Source: Caulobacteraceae bacterium (GTDB lineage: Bacteria; Pseudomonadota; Alphaproteobacteria; Caulobacterales; Caulobacteraceae). Taken from it: DNA of 64,000 nt. The notes below the pieces were generated by a model that saw nothing but the letters and a program-made list of their open reading frames with translations, made no database searches and was not told where the DNA came from. Location of the stretch: NCBI GenBank assembly GCA_947441065.1, contig CANESI010000010.1, positions 1-64,000 on the forward strand. The letters are read 5' to 3'. This document shows, piece by piece, positions 9,306 through 18,170 of the stretch (the stretch's first letter is position 1; the number at the start of each line of letters is the position of its first letter). Made by a program: the position numbers and the translations under genes.

Positions 9306-9390
9306 CCCCCTCACCCGACCCTCCCCCCCAAGGGGGCGAGGGCTTATCGGTGCTAGCCCTCTCCCTGTGGGAGAGGGTTGGGTGAGGGCC
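9306..9390. repeat. Intergenic palindromic repeat family A, copy 1
   Basis: An outer inverted repeat (CCCTCACCCGACCCTCC with GAGGGTTGGGTGAGGG) encloses inner GGGCGAGGGCTT and AGCCCTCTCCC arms. The same order recurs at 39261 and 42320. It lies between convergent genes and could fold into a long hairpin in RNA. Confidence 0.85.
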
Positions 9391-9412
9391 TTACTTGTTT
9401 TCTTAAACGAAA

Positions 9413-9520
9413 CCCCCTTCCCCGGCTTCGCCGGTACTTCCCCCAGAGGGGGAAGATCTTGGAGTTTTAAATCTTCCCCCTCTGGGGGAAGTGGCCCGAA
9501 GGGCCGAAGGGGGCCTTGTT
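9413..9520. repeat. Intergenic palindromic repeat family B, copy 1
   Basis: Starts CCCCCTTCCCCGGCTTCGCC, contains two facing CTTCCCCCAGAGGGGGAAG-type palindromes separated by a short variable loop, and ends GAAGGGGGCCTTGTT. Further copies are at 26788 and 41971, all in the same orientation on the plus strand. The end is 5 bases from the stop of the MFS gene. Confidence 0.85.
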
Positions 9521-9524
9521 TTCC

Positions 9525-10685
9525 TTACGCCTTCAAACCCGCCGTCAAACTGCGAAGCTTCAACGCGACCAACAGTCCAGTCAGGGCCATGAGCGCCATC
9601 GCCCAATAGCCCCTGGCCCCAACATGGTCGAACAGGGGGCCAGACACACTGGTGGCCAGTCCGATCAGTAGACCGCTCGATAGGGCCGAATTGACCACCT
9701 GAGCCGCCGAGGCACTTTCAGGCGGGCTGTGACGCTCGATCAGGGGCAAGGAGGCCATGAACACCGCCGCGAAGGTCAAGGCGTGCAGGGCTTGCAAGGC
9801 AAAGAGCATCGGCACCGGCGGTGAAAAGCCCATCGCGATCCAGCGTAGGACCGCGCAGACGCCGCCGATGATCAACATGGTCTCAGGGCCAAGGCGCCGA
9901 CGCACCCCTTCGAGGAACCACATAAAGCCGACCTCGGCGATCACACCCCAGCCCCAGAGGGCTCCGATGGTGCTGGCCGGGATGCCTTGGGCCTGCCAGA
10001 TCAGAGTGGAAAATGCATAATAGAAGGCGTGGGCGGCTTGAATCAGGCCGCTGGAAAAGATGGCCCACAGAAACATTGGGCTCTGGAACAGATTACCGAG
10101 GCCTTTCAGACGATCGCGACTGTTCAGTTGCGCGCCCTCCTGCACCGGCTCAGGGGGCAGCAGGATCCAAGCGCCAAGGCCGCACAGGGCGGAAAAGCCT
10201 ATGGTCGCATAGAGGATCGCTTGGTGGGAAAAGAGGGTCAGCGCCCACCCCATCCCGATATTGGCCAGCACAAAGGCGACCGACCCGATCCCGCGCGGCC
10301 AGCCATAGGCAAAGCCTTCTCGCCGCGCCATTCTCAGGCCCAAAACGTCGGTGAGGGGCGGAAGCGTAGCGACCAGAGACGAGGCCAAAAACCAGGCCGC
10401 AAACCAGAACCAAAAGCCCTCTAACAGCGAAATGGCCCCATAGGCGATGGCCGAGCCTGCCGCCAACAGCATGACCGGTGTGCGCCGCAGCCGAAAACCA
10501 TCCGCCCAAAGCGCAATCAATGGACCGGTGACGGTGCGTGCGATCATGGGCGCAGACAGGATCAGGCCGATCTGCGCGCCGCTTAGGCCCTCTGCCCGAA
10601 ACCAGGCCGGCATGAAGGGTGTGCTGATCCCCATCACCGTAAAGATGGTGGCGTAGAACAGGCCAAGGGGCATCCACTGTTTCAT
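9525..10685 (-). CDS. MFS transporter, 3-phenylpropionate-permease-like (HcaT type)
   Basis: A 386-residue protein with about 12 hydrophobic helices, starting MKQWMPLGLFYATIFTVMGI. The pattern (PFMPAWFRAEGLSGAQIGLILSA split across helices 1-2, IALWADGFRLRR in loop 2-3) fits the MFS_1_like/PPP family that includes HcaT and nucleoside permeases. It sits at the inner membrane; the substrate cannot be read from sequence. It follows the 135-residue gene at 10721 by 35 bases on the same strand and may be the last gene of that operon. Repeat B copy 1 abuts its 3' end. Confidence 0.78.
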   Translation of the reverse strand: MKQWMPLGLFYATIFTVMGISTPFMPAWFRAEGLSGAQIGLILSAPMIARTVTGPLIALWADGFRLRRTPVMLLAAGSAIAYGAISLLEGFWFWFAAWFLASSLVATLPPLTDVLGLRMARREGFAYGWPRGIGSVAFVLANIGMGWALTLFSHQAILYATIGFSALCGLGAWILLPPEPVQEGAQLNSRDRLKGLGNLFQSPMFLWAIFSSGLIQAAHAFYYAFSTLIWQAQGIPASTIGALWGWGVIAEVGFMWFLEGVRRRLGPETMLIIGGVCAVLRWIAMGFSPPVPMLFALQALHALTFAAVFMASLPLIERHSPPESASAAQVVNSALSSGLLIGLATSVSGPLFDHVGARGYWAMALMALTGLLVALKLRSLTAGLKA

Positions 10686-10720
10686 GGACGAGCCCTAGCA
10701 GAGTCGGTCCACAAGGTCGC

Positions 10721-11128
10721 TCAGCTTCCCGGCATCACGGGCAAGACCAGCATGCGCCTGTCGGCCATCGCCTGATAGAGGGTCAAGATCTCGCGATCTA
10801 GCGTCACGTCGCCCTTGGCCTCCACCGCCTCATGAACGGCGATCAGGGCCAGACGAAGCTTGGCGTTTAGGGCGTCCAAAGCCGTGATCGAGAGATCATC
10901 GGTCGAGGCCGCTAACGGCGCACCGGCCTTGGACAGCAGGGCCGAGATGGCACCGTTCTCCCAAACCCGAACAGCCGCTCCCATTTCCGTCTCTTGGCTG
11001 GCGAGCAGGGAGTTCATGCCGATGACCGAAATGCGGCTGGCCATATAGTCACCCACCGATTCCTGCGGCGGCGGCTCGATCAGAGCCATGAAATTACCCA
11101 TCAGAACTTCTGCGGCGGTGGGGGTCAT
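10721..11128 (-). CDS. Small helical protein of unknown function in kinase operon
   Basis: A 135-residue soluble, helix-rich product (MTPTAAEVLMGNFMALIEPP) with no motif I recognise. Its ATG overlaps the TGA of the kinase gene (ATGA, 11125-11128), so translation is coupled to the kinase. This makes it likely to be a partner or accessory of the kinase rather than an independent gene. No Cys pairs, membrane segments or signal peptide are seen. Confidence 0.65.
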   Translation of the reverse strand: MTPTAAEVLMGNFMALIEPPPQESVGDYMASRISVIGMNSLLASQETEMGAAVRVWENGAISALLSKAGAPLAASTDDLSITALDALNAKLRLALIAVHEAVEAKGDVTLDREILTLYQAMADRRMLVLPVMPGS

Positions 11129-12138
11129 GCCCAGCCCTCCAAGGATGCAAGGCGATCAGCAATGATCTTGTCGTGACGACGGGCCGTGTACCAACCCGAG
11201 AGGGCCAGAACCGGGTCCTTGCCGCCGCTATCGCGATATTCACGGGCCGATGAGGTCCAGATGGCTTGGCCCTTGACCGCATTGAACAGCGACCACCAGT
11301 CCAACGCCTGTTCATCAACCTTGAGACCGCTGACCCGTTCCCAGAGCGTCAAGGCCTCGGCGCGCGGCATCATGCCCCCAACCTTGTCGGGATCAAAATG
11401 GCCCCAAAGCGGGTCAATGGCCCAGCCCAGATCTTCCATCGGATCGCCCAGATGGGCCATTTCCCAATCGAGGATAGCGATGATCTTGCCCTCCCCGTCA
11501 TGCAGGAAGTTACCGGTGCGATAGTCGCCGTGGACGACACTGATCTTCTGAGCGGGCGGCGGTGGATTGCGCCGAAGCTTGCGGATCGCGGCCCAGACGA
11601 TGGGTTGAGGATGGAGTTGGTCGGTCTCGATGACCTTGGCCCAATAGTCCAATTCCTTGGACCAACAGGCGGCAGGTTCGGGCATTTCGGCCACTTCGCT
11701 GATCTGCAGGCCAACCGGATCGGCCTTGGCGATGGTGCCGAGGATCGAGAAGAACTGCTCGCCGATGGTCGCGGCATGGGCAGCATAGGGATCCACCGTG
11801 AAGGGACTGGCAGCCTTGCCCCCATCAATGCGGCCCATGATGAAGAAGGGGCGCTCCAACTCGGTCTCGGCCATTTCCAGCGCCACCGGCTCAGGCGCAG
11901 GAACCCCGCGACCATAGAAGGACTGATAGGCCAAGAATTCTAAGCGCCGGTCCGTATCGATCAGGCTACCGACCGGGTCGCGGCGCAGGATCAAGCCCTT
12001 GCGCTCGCCATCGACGTCAACATCGAACCGGTAGGTTTCACGGCTGGCCCCGCCGGGAATCCGGGTCAGGTCAAGCACCTGCACCGGACGACCCCAGAGA
12101 CGACCCAAATAGCTCGAGAGCTGGTCGGCCAAACTCAT
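11125..12138 (-). CDS. APH-type phosphotransferase, like the kinase half of ACAD10/11
   Basis: A 337-residue kinase of the aminoglycoside/choline phosphotransferase fold. It has the nucleotide loop IPGGASRETYRF, the catalytic loop HGDYRTGN at 203-210 and the metal site LDWE (Asp224). The wording of these motifs, with GDPMEDLGWA after them, resembles the N-terminal kinase domain of ACAD10/ACAD11 and bacterial LvaA-like enzymes, which phosphorylate 4-hydroxyacyl-CoA. It is not expected to be a resistance enzyme. It overlaps both neighbours by ATGA, so three genes are translationally coupled. An acyl-CoA dehydrogenase of ACAD10/11 type lies far away at 46017. Confidence 0.82.
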   Translation of the reverse strand: MSLADQLSSYLGRLWGRPVQVLDLTRIPGGASRETYRFDVDVDGERKGLILRRDPVGSLIDTDRRLEFLAYQSFYGRGVPAPEPVALEMAETELERPFFIMGRIDGGKAASPFTVDPYAAHAATIGEQFFSILGTIAKADPVGLQISEVAEMPEPAACWSKELDYWAKVIETDQLHPQPIVWAAIRKLRRNPPPPAQKISVVHGDYRTGNFLHDGEGKIIAILDWEMAHLGDPMEDLGWAIDPLWGHFDPDKVGGMMPRAEALTLWERVSGLKVDEQALDWWSLFNAVKGQAIWTSSAREYRDSGGKDPVLALSGWYTARRHDKIIADRLASLEGWA

Positions 12139-13244
12139 TTTGCGAAGTCCGTCACGCCGGTGAAGCCTGCGGGCTCATAGGCCCCCAACACCAGTTGCTC
12201 CAGCACGCCCCGGCCAACCCGCGTGCGACCGTGGGCATCAACATAGGTGACCTTCGAGATGGCTTGGATATGCAGATTATGCATCTGCTGAACATCAACA
12301 TCCTTCAGGATGATGTCTTCGCGCTCGACCTCGAGCATCCCGTGCGAAATGCCGTGGCCCCAGGTCGGATGGGTATAGCCAATGCCGCGCATAAAGAACT
12401 GATGTTCAGGTTCAAAGGTCACCGACCCCTTGCCACCCTCTTCATCAACCAGATCAATAACCGCGCGGGTGGCGTGACGGGTGCCGGACTTCCACTCGAC
12501 CTTGGCCTTGGCGGCCTCAAAGTGAGCATGTTCCTCCGCATTGGACTGATCCGCAGCCCAGACCGCGCGCGTGTTCCAAGGCCGTCCATGGGCGTCATCA
12601 TTGGTGTGGAAGAAGAAGCTGCCATCCTCAAAGCTGGTCGGGGACCAGAGCCAATAGAACTGCATCGGTGCAGGCGGCATCATCTCTTGCGGATCGCGTG
12701 AGCCGACGGGACGCACGCCCCATGAGCGGTCGCGGGTGCCGCAAAAGCCATCGACGCTCTCGCGCTTGCCGTCGACTTCGATCCAACCCGTATAGTGGCC
12801 GTTCTGGGTCAGGCGGGTATAGTCCATGAAGGCGCGCGGACCGATGCGGCGCATGAAGCGCGGCTCTTCAATCGGGAAGGACCGGCCGACAAATTCGATA
12901 TCGGCCTTAATGCCGTTCTTGGCGTCGTCAACAATGACCCGCAGCTTTTGTAGCGGCTCTTGAATCTCGATGCTGATCGGGCCAGCGGCGATGTTCATCC
13001 GCTCCATATTCAGGCAGGCGCTGGCATGGAGACAGACCTGCACGCCGTCGCGGATGACGCTGAAGTGCGCGTCAATAACGTTCAGGTGCGGATAGACCCC
13101 AAGGGCCACGGCAAACATCCGGTCACCCTCAGCGGCATAGCCATTGAAGAAATAGCGATCATAGAAATTCCGGTCGGTGCCGGAATAGGCGATGGGTTCA
13201 GGGGTCTGGTGAAGGGGATAGTCGTCCCCGCGGGTCAAGGTCAT
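12135..13244 (-). CDS. AttH/CrtC-like (DUF7064/DUF7065-type) protein
   Basis: A 369-residue soluble protein. ATG 13244 has AAGGA 8 bases upstream (AAGGACGACAACC), better than the in-frame ATG at 13274. The beta-rich text with GRSFPIEEPRFMRR, GFCGTRDRSWGVRP and FYWLWSPTSFEDGSFFFH resembles the calycin-like AttH/CrtC superfamily. As I recall, members with the RDRSWGVR motif are often found beside APH-type kinases in actinobacteria and sphingomonads. The reaction is unknown; a role in binding or converting a hydrophobic hydroxylated substrate is inference. It leads the operon and is divergent from the DUF423 gene, with 124 bases between them. Confidence 0.6.
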   Translation of the reverse strand: MTLTRGDDYPLHQTPEPIAYSGTDRNFYDRYFFNGYAAEGDRMFAVALGVYPHLNVIDAHFSVIRDGVQVCLHASACLNMERMNIAAGPISIEIQEPLQKLRVIVDDAKNGIKADIEFVGRSFPIEEPRFMRRIGPRAFMDYTRLTQNGHYTGWIEVDGKRESVDGFCGTRDRSWGVRPVGSRDPQEMMPPAPMQFYWLWSPTSFEDGSFFFHTNDDAHGRPWNTRAVWAADQSNAEEHAHFEAAKAKVEWKSGTRHATRAVIDLVDEEGGKGSVTFEPEHQFFMRGIGYTHPTWGHGISHGMLEVEREDIILKDVDVQQMHNLHIQAISKVTYVDAHGRTRVGRGVLEQLVLGAYEPAGFTGVTDFAK

Positions 13245-13368
13245 GGTTGTCGTCCTTCGCTCTATCGTTTCCACACCAGCTCAAACCGTCTGTCGCGGCC
13301 ATATCGCTTTGTTCGGGGTCACGTTAAGGTCCTGTGCAGGCTTTGCAACGGTGACGAAGGGTCAAGCA

Positions 13369-13755
13369 ATGACGTCGCGACAAAATATCCTGATGGCATT
13401 GGCCGCAGTCAGCGGATTGCTCGCCGTTGGTGCCGGGGCCTTTGGGGCGCACGCGATCACGGACCTGAAGGCCCAGGACTGGCTCAAGACCGGCGCGCAC
13501 TATCAACTGGTCCACGCGGTCGCGGCTCTGGTGGCGTTGAGCCTAACCAGAGCAGGGCTGGAGCGGATGCAGACCGTGGCCGGTTTGTTCCTCGGCGGCG
13601 GCCTGATCTTTGCCGGAACGCTCTATGCCATGGCGCTGGGAGCGCCTCGGATCTTAGGGGCCGTGACGCCTATCGGTGGGCTTGGCCTGATGGCGGGTTG
13701 GAGCCTCTTGGCTTGGCAGGCCTACCGCGCGGGCTTGGGCAAGGCCAAACCATAG
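13369..13755 (+). CDS. DUF423 family membrane protein
   Basis: A 128-residue protein with four membrane helices and the family pattern GAGAFGAHAI...LKTGAHYQLVHAVA...GGLIFAGTLYAMAL...TPIGGLGLMAGW. ATG 13369 follows AAGGG and matches the usual N-terminus; the upstream open frame is in the promoter region. The family (YgdD/YwdK) has no settled function. The 3' end overlaps the convergent Bcr/CflA-type transporter by 34 bases. Confidence 0.88.
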   Translation: MTSRQNILMALAAVSGLLAVGAGAFGAHAITDLKAQDWLKTGAHYQLVHAVAALVALSLTRAGLERMQTVAGLFLGGGLIFAGTLYAMALGAPRILGAVTPIGGLGLMAGWSLLAWQAYRAGLGKAKP

Positions 13756-14924
13756 AGGGCCCACGCGCTGCCAAAGACACTGACCAAGATGATCAGGGCC
13801 ATGGGCTTGGCGCTTCCATCATGCATCATCCCCGCCAAGGCCGAAGATACGGCTCCAACGCCAAAGGCTGATCCGCCCAGCATGGCCGCGACCGATCCGG
13901 CGCGGAGGGGATCGATGGTTAAGGCCCCCGCCGCCGTATTGGACTGCATGAAGCCGAAGGTGGTCATCAGGGCAAAGATCGGCAAGAACACGCCCCAAAA
14001 TCCGCCAAAGCCGGTTGAGGTCGTGACCATCATCAGCACCCCAATCACCAAGGTCACGATGCTGGCGACACTCAAGATGCGATCTAAGCTATGGCGACGC
14101 AGCAGGTGACGGTTCACCTGACCTGCGCCAATCAATCCGATCGCATTGACCCCGAAATAGAGCCCAAACTGCCCCGGCGAAATGCCGTAGGTGGTGATGA
14201 ACAGGTCTGCTGAGGACGAGACATAGGCAAAGAGGCAGGCGCTATTGAGCGCCCCGGCCAACAGATAGCCCATCAGACGGGGATTTTTCAGCAAGATGCC
14301 ATAGGCCTGAAAAGGGTTCTCCGCCCGCGCCTGTGCCGCTGTTTCGGGCGAGCGCGTCTCCTTGAGCAAGAAAATCACCGCCAGACCCACCACCGTTCCA
14401 AACAGCGCTAGGCACCAAAAGATCGCGCGCCATCCAGCGAGACTAAGGACGACACTACCGAGCATCGGGGCCAGGATCGGGGCCATCCCCATGACTAGGG
14501 TCATCAGGGATAGGACCCGCGCCATCTCTTGGCTGCTGAACAGATCGCGCACCACAGCGCGGGATACGACCGCCCCAGCGCACCCACCCAGAGCCTGAGC
14601 CACCCGTGCCGCCCACAAGACCTCAATGGTTGGGGCAAGGGCGCAGGCGATCGATGAGGCGACATAGACACTGATGCCAATCAGGACCGGAAGGCGTCGT
14701 CCGAACCGATCAGAGGCCGGACCAACAAAGAACTGACCAAAGGCTAGGCCTGCGAAAAAAATGGCCAAACTGGTCTGTACGGCTTGCGGTGTGGTCTGCA
14801 GATCGCGGCCAATGGCGGGGAAGGCTGGCAGATACATGTCGATGGACATGGGGGCGAAGGCTGTCAAGGTGCCCAGCAGCATGACAATGCCAAAGGTCGA
14901 CGAACGGATTTGGGTCTCGGTCAT
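13722..14924 (-). CDS. MFS multidrug transporter, Bcr/CflA family
   Basis: About 400 residues and 12 helices, with the family N-terminus (APMSIDMYLPAFPAI), GPASDRFGRRLPVL in loop 2-3 and GGCAGAVVSRAVVRDLF in helix 5. This drug:H+ antiporter group exports chloramphenicol, bicyclomycin or sulfonamide-like compounds; the native substrate is unknown. ATG 14924 is preferred, but a GTG at 14942 is possible and neither has a strong RBS. Its 3' end overlaps the DUF423 gene by 34 bases tail to tail. Confidence 0.85.
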   Translation of the reverse strand: MTETQIRSSTFGIVMLLGTLTAFAPMSIDMYLPAFPAIGRDLQTTPQAVQTSLAIFFAGLAFGQFFVGPASDRFGRRLPVLIGISVYVASSIACALAPTIEVLWAARVAQALGGCAGAVVSRAVVRDLFSSQEMARVLSLMTLVMGMAPILAPMLGSVVLSLAGWRAIFWCLALFGTVVGLAVIFLLKETRSPETAAQARAENPFQAYGILLKNPRLMGYLLAGALNSACLFAYVSSSADLFITTYGISPGQFGLYFGVNAIGLIGAGQVNRHLLRRHSLDRILSVASIVTLVIGVLMMVTTSTGFGGFWGVFLPIFALMTTFGFMQSNTAAGALTIDPLRAGSVAAMLGGSAFGVGAVSSALAGMMHDGSAKPMALIILVSVFGSAWALYGLALPKPAR

Positions 14925-15060
14925 GGGCAGGTCATGAACCACCCGGCAAGGCTGGGCAAGCCCAAGGTGGCAAAAGAGCTTGGCACACAGCCCCTCTGCC
15001 CCCTATCCATATAGGCAAGACGAAGGCGGGCCTAAAAGGTCTAGGGGATGGGGTAAAGAC

Positions 15061-16020
15061 ATGACCGCACTGCAACGGCTGATGCCGCCGGTCCAATATG
15101 CCGAACTCAACGGTATCCGAATGGCCTTCTATGAGGCCGGTCCACGCGGCGGCATTCCGGTGATCTTCTGTCATGGCTGGCCAGAACTGGCCTTTTCTTG
15201 GCGTCACCAACTCAAGGGGATGGGCGATGCCGGTCGCTGGGTCATAGCGCCCGATCAGCGCGGCTTTGGCCTGACCTCGTCGCCAGAGGCTGTCACCGAC
15301 TTTGATATGGAGCACCTGACCGACGATCTTATCGGTCTGCTGGATCATCTGGGCATCGAGAAGGCCATCTGGTGCGGGCACGATTGGGGCGGGCTGATCG
15401 CTTGGCAAATGCCCCTGCGCCATCCGGATCGCACAGCCGGGGTCATGGGCCTGAACACCCCCTTCATCCCACGCCTGTCCCGCGACCCCATCGCGCTCTA
15501 TCGCGACAATTTGGGCGAGGACATGTATATCGTCTATTTCCAAAAGCCGGGTGAGGCCGAGGCCGTCTTTGAGGCCGATCTGGAAAAAACCTTCCGCTTT
15601 AATCTGCGCCGCCCCAACGCAGCCATGGCCAAAGAGGCCCGCGAGCCGATCTACAAGGCCATACCCAACTATGTGCCCAGCGCGGCTGACAGCCCGATCC
15701 TGACGGATGAGGAACTGGGCGTCTATGTCGAGATGTACCGCCATTCTGGCTTTCGCGGCGGCATCAACTGGTATCGCAACTTTACCCGCAATTGGGAGAA
15801 CTCCGCCCATCTGGTAGACCGGGTCGATGTTCCGTCGCTGATGGTCATGGCCGAGAAGGACGCCGTCCTGCCGCCCTCCATGGCCGACAAGATGGGCAAA
15901 TATTGTTCGGATTTGGAAAAGGCGCTGGTCCTAGACTCCGGTCACTGGACACAGCAGGAAAAGCCCGACGAGGTGAATGCAATCTTTTTAGACTGGCTCA
16001 ATCGCCGGTTTCCGCGCTAG
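15061..16020 (+). CDS. Epoxide-hydrolase-like alpha/beta hydrolase
   Basis: A 319-residue alpha/beta hydrolase with the oxyanion motif HGWPE, the nucleophile elbow GHDWGG (Asp108) and the late GHW motif (His295). An Asp nucleophile together with HGWPE is the signature of soluble epoxide hydrolases; the related haloalkane dehalogenases usually lack that HGxP. ATG 15061 has GGGGTAA upstream and gives the family length, so the longer frame from 14980 is rejected. The proline iminopeptidase gene follows after 9 bases, suggesting an operon. Confidence 0.85.
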   Translation: MTALQRLMPPVQYAELNGIRMAFYEAGPRGGIPVIFCHGWPELAFSWRHQLKGMGDAGRWVIAPDQRGFGLTSSPEAVTDFDMEHLTDDLIGLLDHLGIEKAIWCGHDWGGLIAWQMPLRHPDRTAGVMGLNTPFIPRLSRDPIALYRDNLGEDMYIVYFQKPGEAEAVFEADLEKTFRFNLRRPNAAMAKEAREPIYKAIPNYVPSAADSPILTDEELGVYVEMYRHSGFRGGINWYRNFTRNWENSAHLVDRVDVPSLMVMAEKDAVLPPSMADKMGKYCSDLEKALVLDSGHWTQQEKPDEVNAIFLDWLNRRFPR

Positions 16021-16029
16021 GGCGAGACC

Positions 16030-17019
16030 ATGGACCCGACAACCGCCTCGACCCTCGCCAGCCCCGCCATGCGCCGGGGCCTCTATATTGAGAACCAGCC
16101 CTTCAACAGCGGCTTCCTGCCCGAACAAGACGGTCATTCGGTCTTTTTTGAAGAGTGCGGGCGGCCCAAGGGCAAGCCCTGCCTGATCCTGCATGGCGGG
16201 CCGGGTGGTGCGATCAATCCGACCATGAGACGCTATTTCGATCCTTCACGCTGGCACATGGTCCTGTTTGATCAGCGCGGATGCGGGCGCTCGACCCCTA
16301 ATGCCTCGCTCGAGGATAATACGACCTGGACCTTGATCGAAGATATTGAGCGACTGCGCGTTCAGTTAGGCCTTGAAAAATGGACCGTCTTTGGCGGCTC
16401 GTGGGGCTCGACGCTGGCCCTTGCCTACGCCATCACCCATCCAGAACGGGTTGAGGCTCTGGTCCTGCGCGGCATCTTTATGGGCTCTCAGCGCGAGTTG
16501 CATTGGTTCTATCAGAACGGGGCCTCGATGCTGTTTCCCGATGTGTGGGAGCGTTATGTCGCGCCGATCCCGGTGGCGGAGCGCGGCAATCTGATGGCGG
16601 CTTTCCATAAGCGCCTCACAGGCTCCGACCCCGTCGCGCAAGCGGAGGCGGCAGCGGCTTGGAGCCAATGGGAGGGCGACACCATCTCCATCCGTGGCCC
16701 TGTAGATCGCCCTGACAAGTTCAACGAGACCGCCTTCGCCGTCGCCTTTGCTCGGATCGAGTGCCACTATTTCATGAATGGCTGTTTCTTCGAGGAAGAC
16801 GACTGGATCATCAAAAACCTTGACCGCATCCGTCATATTCCCGGCTGGATCGTGCAGGGGCGCTATGATGTGGTAACCCCGATGGACGCGGCTTGGCGGG
16901 TCAAGACCGGCTGGCCGGAAGTGAACTTCAACCTGATCTGGGATGCGGGTCACGCCTCAACAGAGCCGGGCGTCATCGACGGACTGGTCCGGGCCACAGA
17001 CGCGGCCTTCAGCCGCTAG
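16030..17019 (+). CDS. pip: Proline iminopeptidase (family S33)
   Basis: A 329-residue enzyme that removes N-terminal proline from peptides in the cytoplasm. It shows HGGPGG (oxyanion hole), DQRGCGRS, the nucleophile elbow GGSWGS with Ser124, and DAGHAS near the C-terminus as the catalytic His. Length and motif order match bacterial proline iminopeptidases. A GGCGAG RBS precedes ATG. The stop codon shares CTAG (17016-17019) with the convergent rodA gene. Confidence 0.92.
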   Translation: MDPTTASTLASPAMRRGLYIENQPFNSGFLPEQDGHSVFFEECGRPKGKPCLILHGGPGGAINPTMRRYFDPSRWHMVLFDQRGCGRSTPNASLEDNTTWTLIEDIERLRVQLGLEKWTVFGGSWGSTLALAYAITHPERVEALVLRGIFMGSQRELHWFYQNGASMLFPDVWERYVAPIPVAERGNLMAAFHKRLTGSDPVAQAEAAAAWSQWEGDTISIRGPVDRPDKFNETAFAVAFARIECHYFMNGCFFEEDDWIIKNLDRIRHIPGWIVQGRYDVVTPMDAAWRVKTGWPEVNFNLIWDAGHASTEPGVIDGLVRATDAAFSR

Positions 17020-18170
17020 AGCAGGGTGCCGCGTCCACTGGTGATTTCGGAATAGCGGTGAACCCGGACCGACTGGACCAGTCCAAAACCGACCATGACG
17101 GTCAGCATAACTGTGCCGCCGTAGGACAGTAGCGGCATGGGCACACCCACAACCGGGGCAAGGCCCATGACCATCGCCCCATTGATCATCACATAGAGCG
17201 CGAAGGTCGCGGTCACGCCCGCTGCCCCTAGGCGGCCAAAATGGCTGTGGGAAACGCTAGCAATGCGCAGGGCAATGGTGATGGCGGCGGCAAACAGCAG
17301 CAGCACAGATATACAACCGATAAAGCCAAATTCCTCCGCCAAGGTGGCGAAGATGAAGTCGGTGTGTTTTTCTGGCAGGAAGTTCAGCTGGCTTTGCGAG
17401 CCCAAGCCATAGCCCTTGCCAAGCAGACCGCCAGAGCCCAGCGCAATCTTGGACTGCAAAATGTGATAGCCAGACCCGGAGGGATCGGCCTCCGGATTAA
17501 GGAAGGTCAAGATTCGACTGCGCTGATAGTCATGCAGCACGAACATCACAAAGGGTGGAATTGAGGCGGCGAGTGTCACGGCCAAGGCGACCACGACCCT
17601 GAGGCTCAGACCTGCCAAGACCATAACCGCGCCGCCACTGGACGCTAACAGAACCGCCGTGCCAAGATCCGGCTGATGGGCCACCAACAGGGTGGGCAAG
17701 GCGATCAAAACGACCGGCACCACCAGACGCCACGAGAACTTGGCCGCCTCCGCCGAGAGGCCATGATAGAATCGGGCCAGCGCCAAAACCAAGCCGATCT
17801 TCATGATTTCAGACGGTTGCAGTCGCACAAAGCCGAGGTCTAGCCAGCGCTGGGCACCCAGCGATACGTCGCCCATAATCTCAACGGCGATCAGCAATAC
17901 CAGCCCCAACCCATAGACCGGATAGGCCGACATAAACCATAGACGCACGTCCACCGTCGCGAGCACGATCATCATGCCAATGCACAGGCCAAACCGAACC
18001 AGATGTTTCGCGGCCCAAGGCTCCCACGACAGGCCTGATATCGAATAGAGCATGGCCGCGCCCGTGGCCGCGATCAGGCACAGGACGAGCATCAAGGTCC
18101 AGTCAATCTGAGCCAGCTTGACGATCAAGCGGTCCCGTTCACCCGGACGGGTAATGGCGCTCGCAGTCAT
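17016..18170 (-). CDS. rodA: Rod-shape SEDS peptidoglycan polymerase RodA
   Basis: A 384-residue polytopic SEDS protein that polymerises glycan strands with PBP2 in the elongasome. Features include LGAQRWLDLG, QPSEIMKIGLVLALARFYH, HQPDLGTAVLL and the late GVPMPLLSYGG motif. Its ATG overlaps the mrdA stop (ATGA, 18167-18170), so it is coupled to its partner transpeptidase. It is the last gene of the mreB-mreC-mreD-mrdA-rodA order. Confidence 0.96.
   Translation of the reverse strand: MTASAITRPGERDRLIVKLAQIDWTLMLVLCLIAATGAAMLYSISGLSWEPWAAKHLVRFGLCIGMMIVLATVDVRLWFMSAYPVYGLGLVLLIAVEIMGDVSLGAQRWLDLGFVRLQPSEIMKIGLVLALARFYHGLSAEAAKFSWRLVVPVVLIALPTLLVAHQPDLGTAVLLASSGGAVMVLAGLSLRVVVALAVTLAASIPPFVMFVLHDYQRSRILTFLNPEADPSGSGYHILQSKIALGSGGLLGKGYGLGSQSQLNFLPEKHTDFIFATLAEEFGFIGCISVLLLFAAAITIALRIASVSHSHFGRLGAAGVTATFALYVMINGAMVMGLAPVVGVPMPLLSYGGTVMLTVMVGFGLVQSVRVHRYSEITSGRGTLL

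Noticed and set aside
11125-12138. Aminoglycoside resistance gene
   Set aside because: The fold is shared, but the motif wording and operon context fit ACAD10/11-type metabolic kinases.
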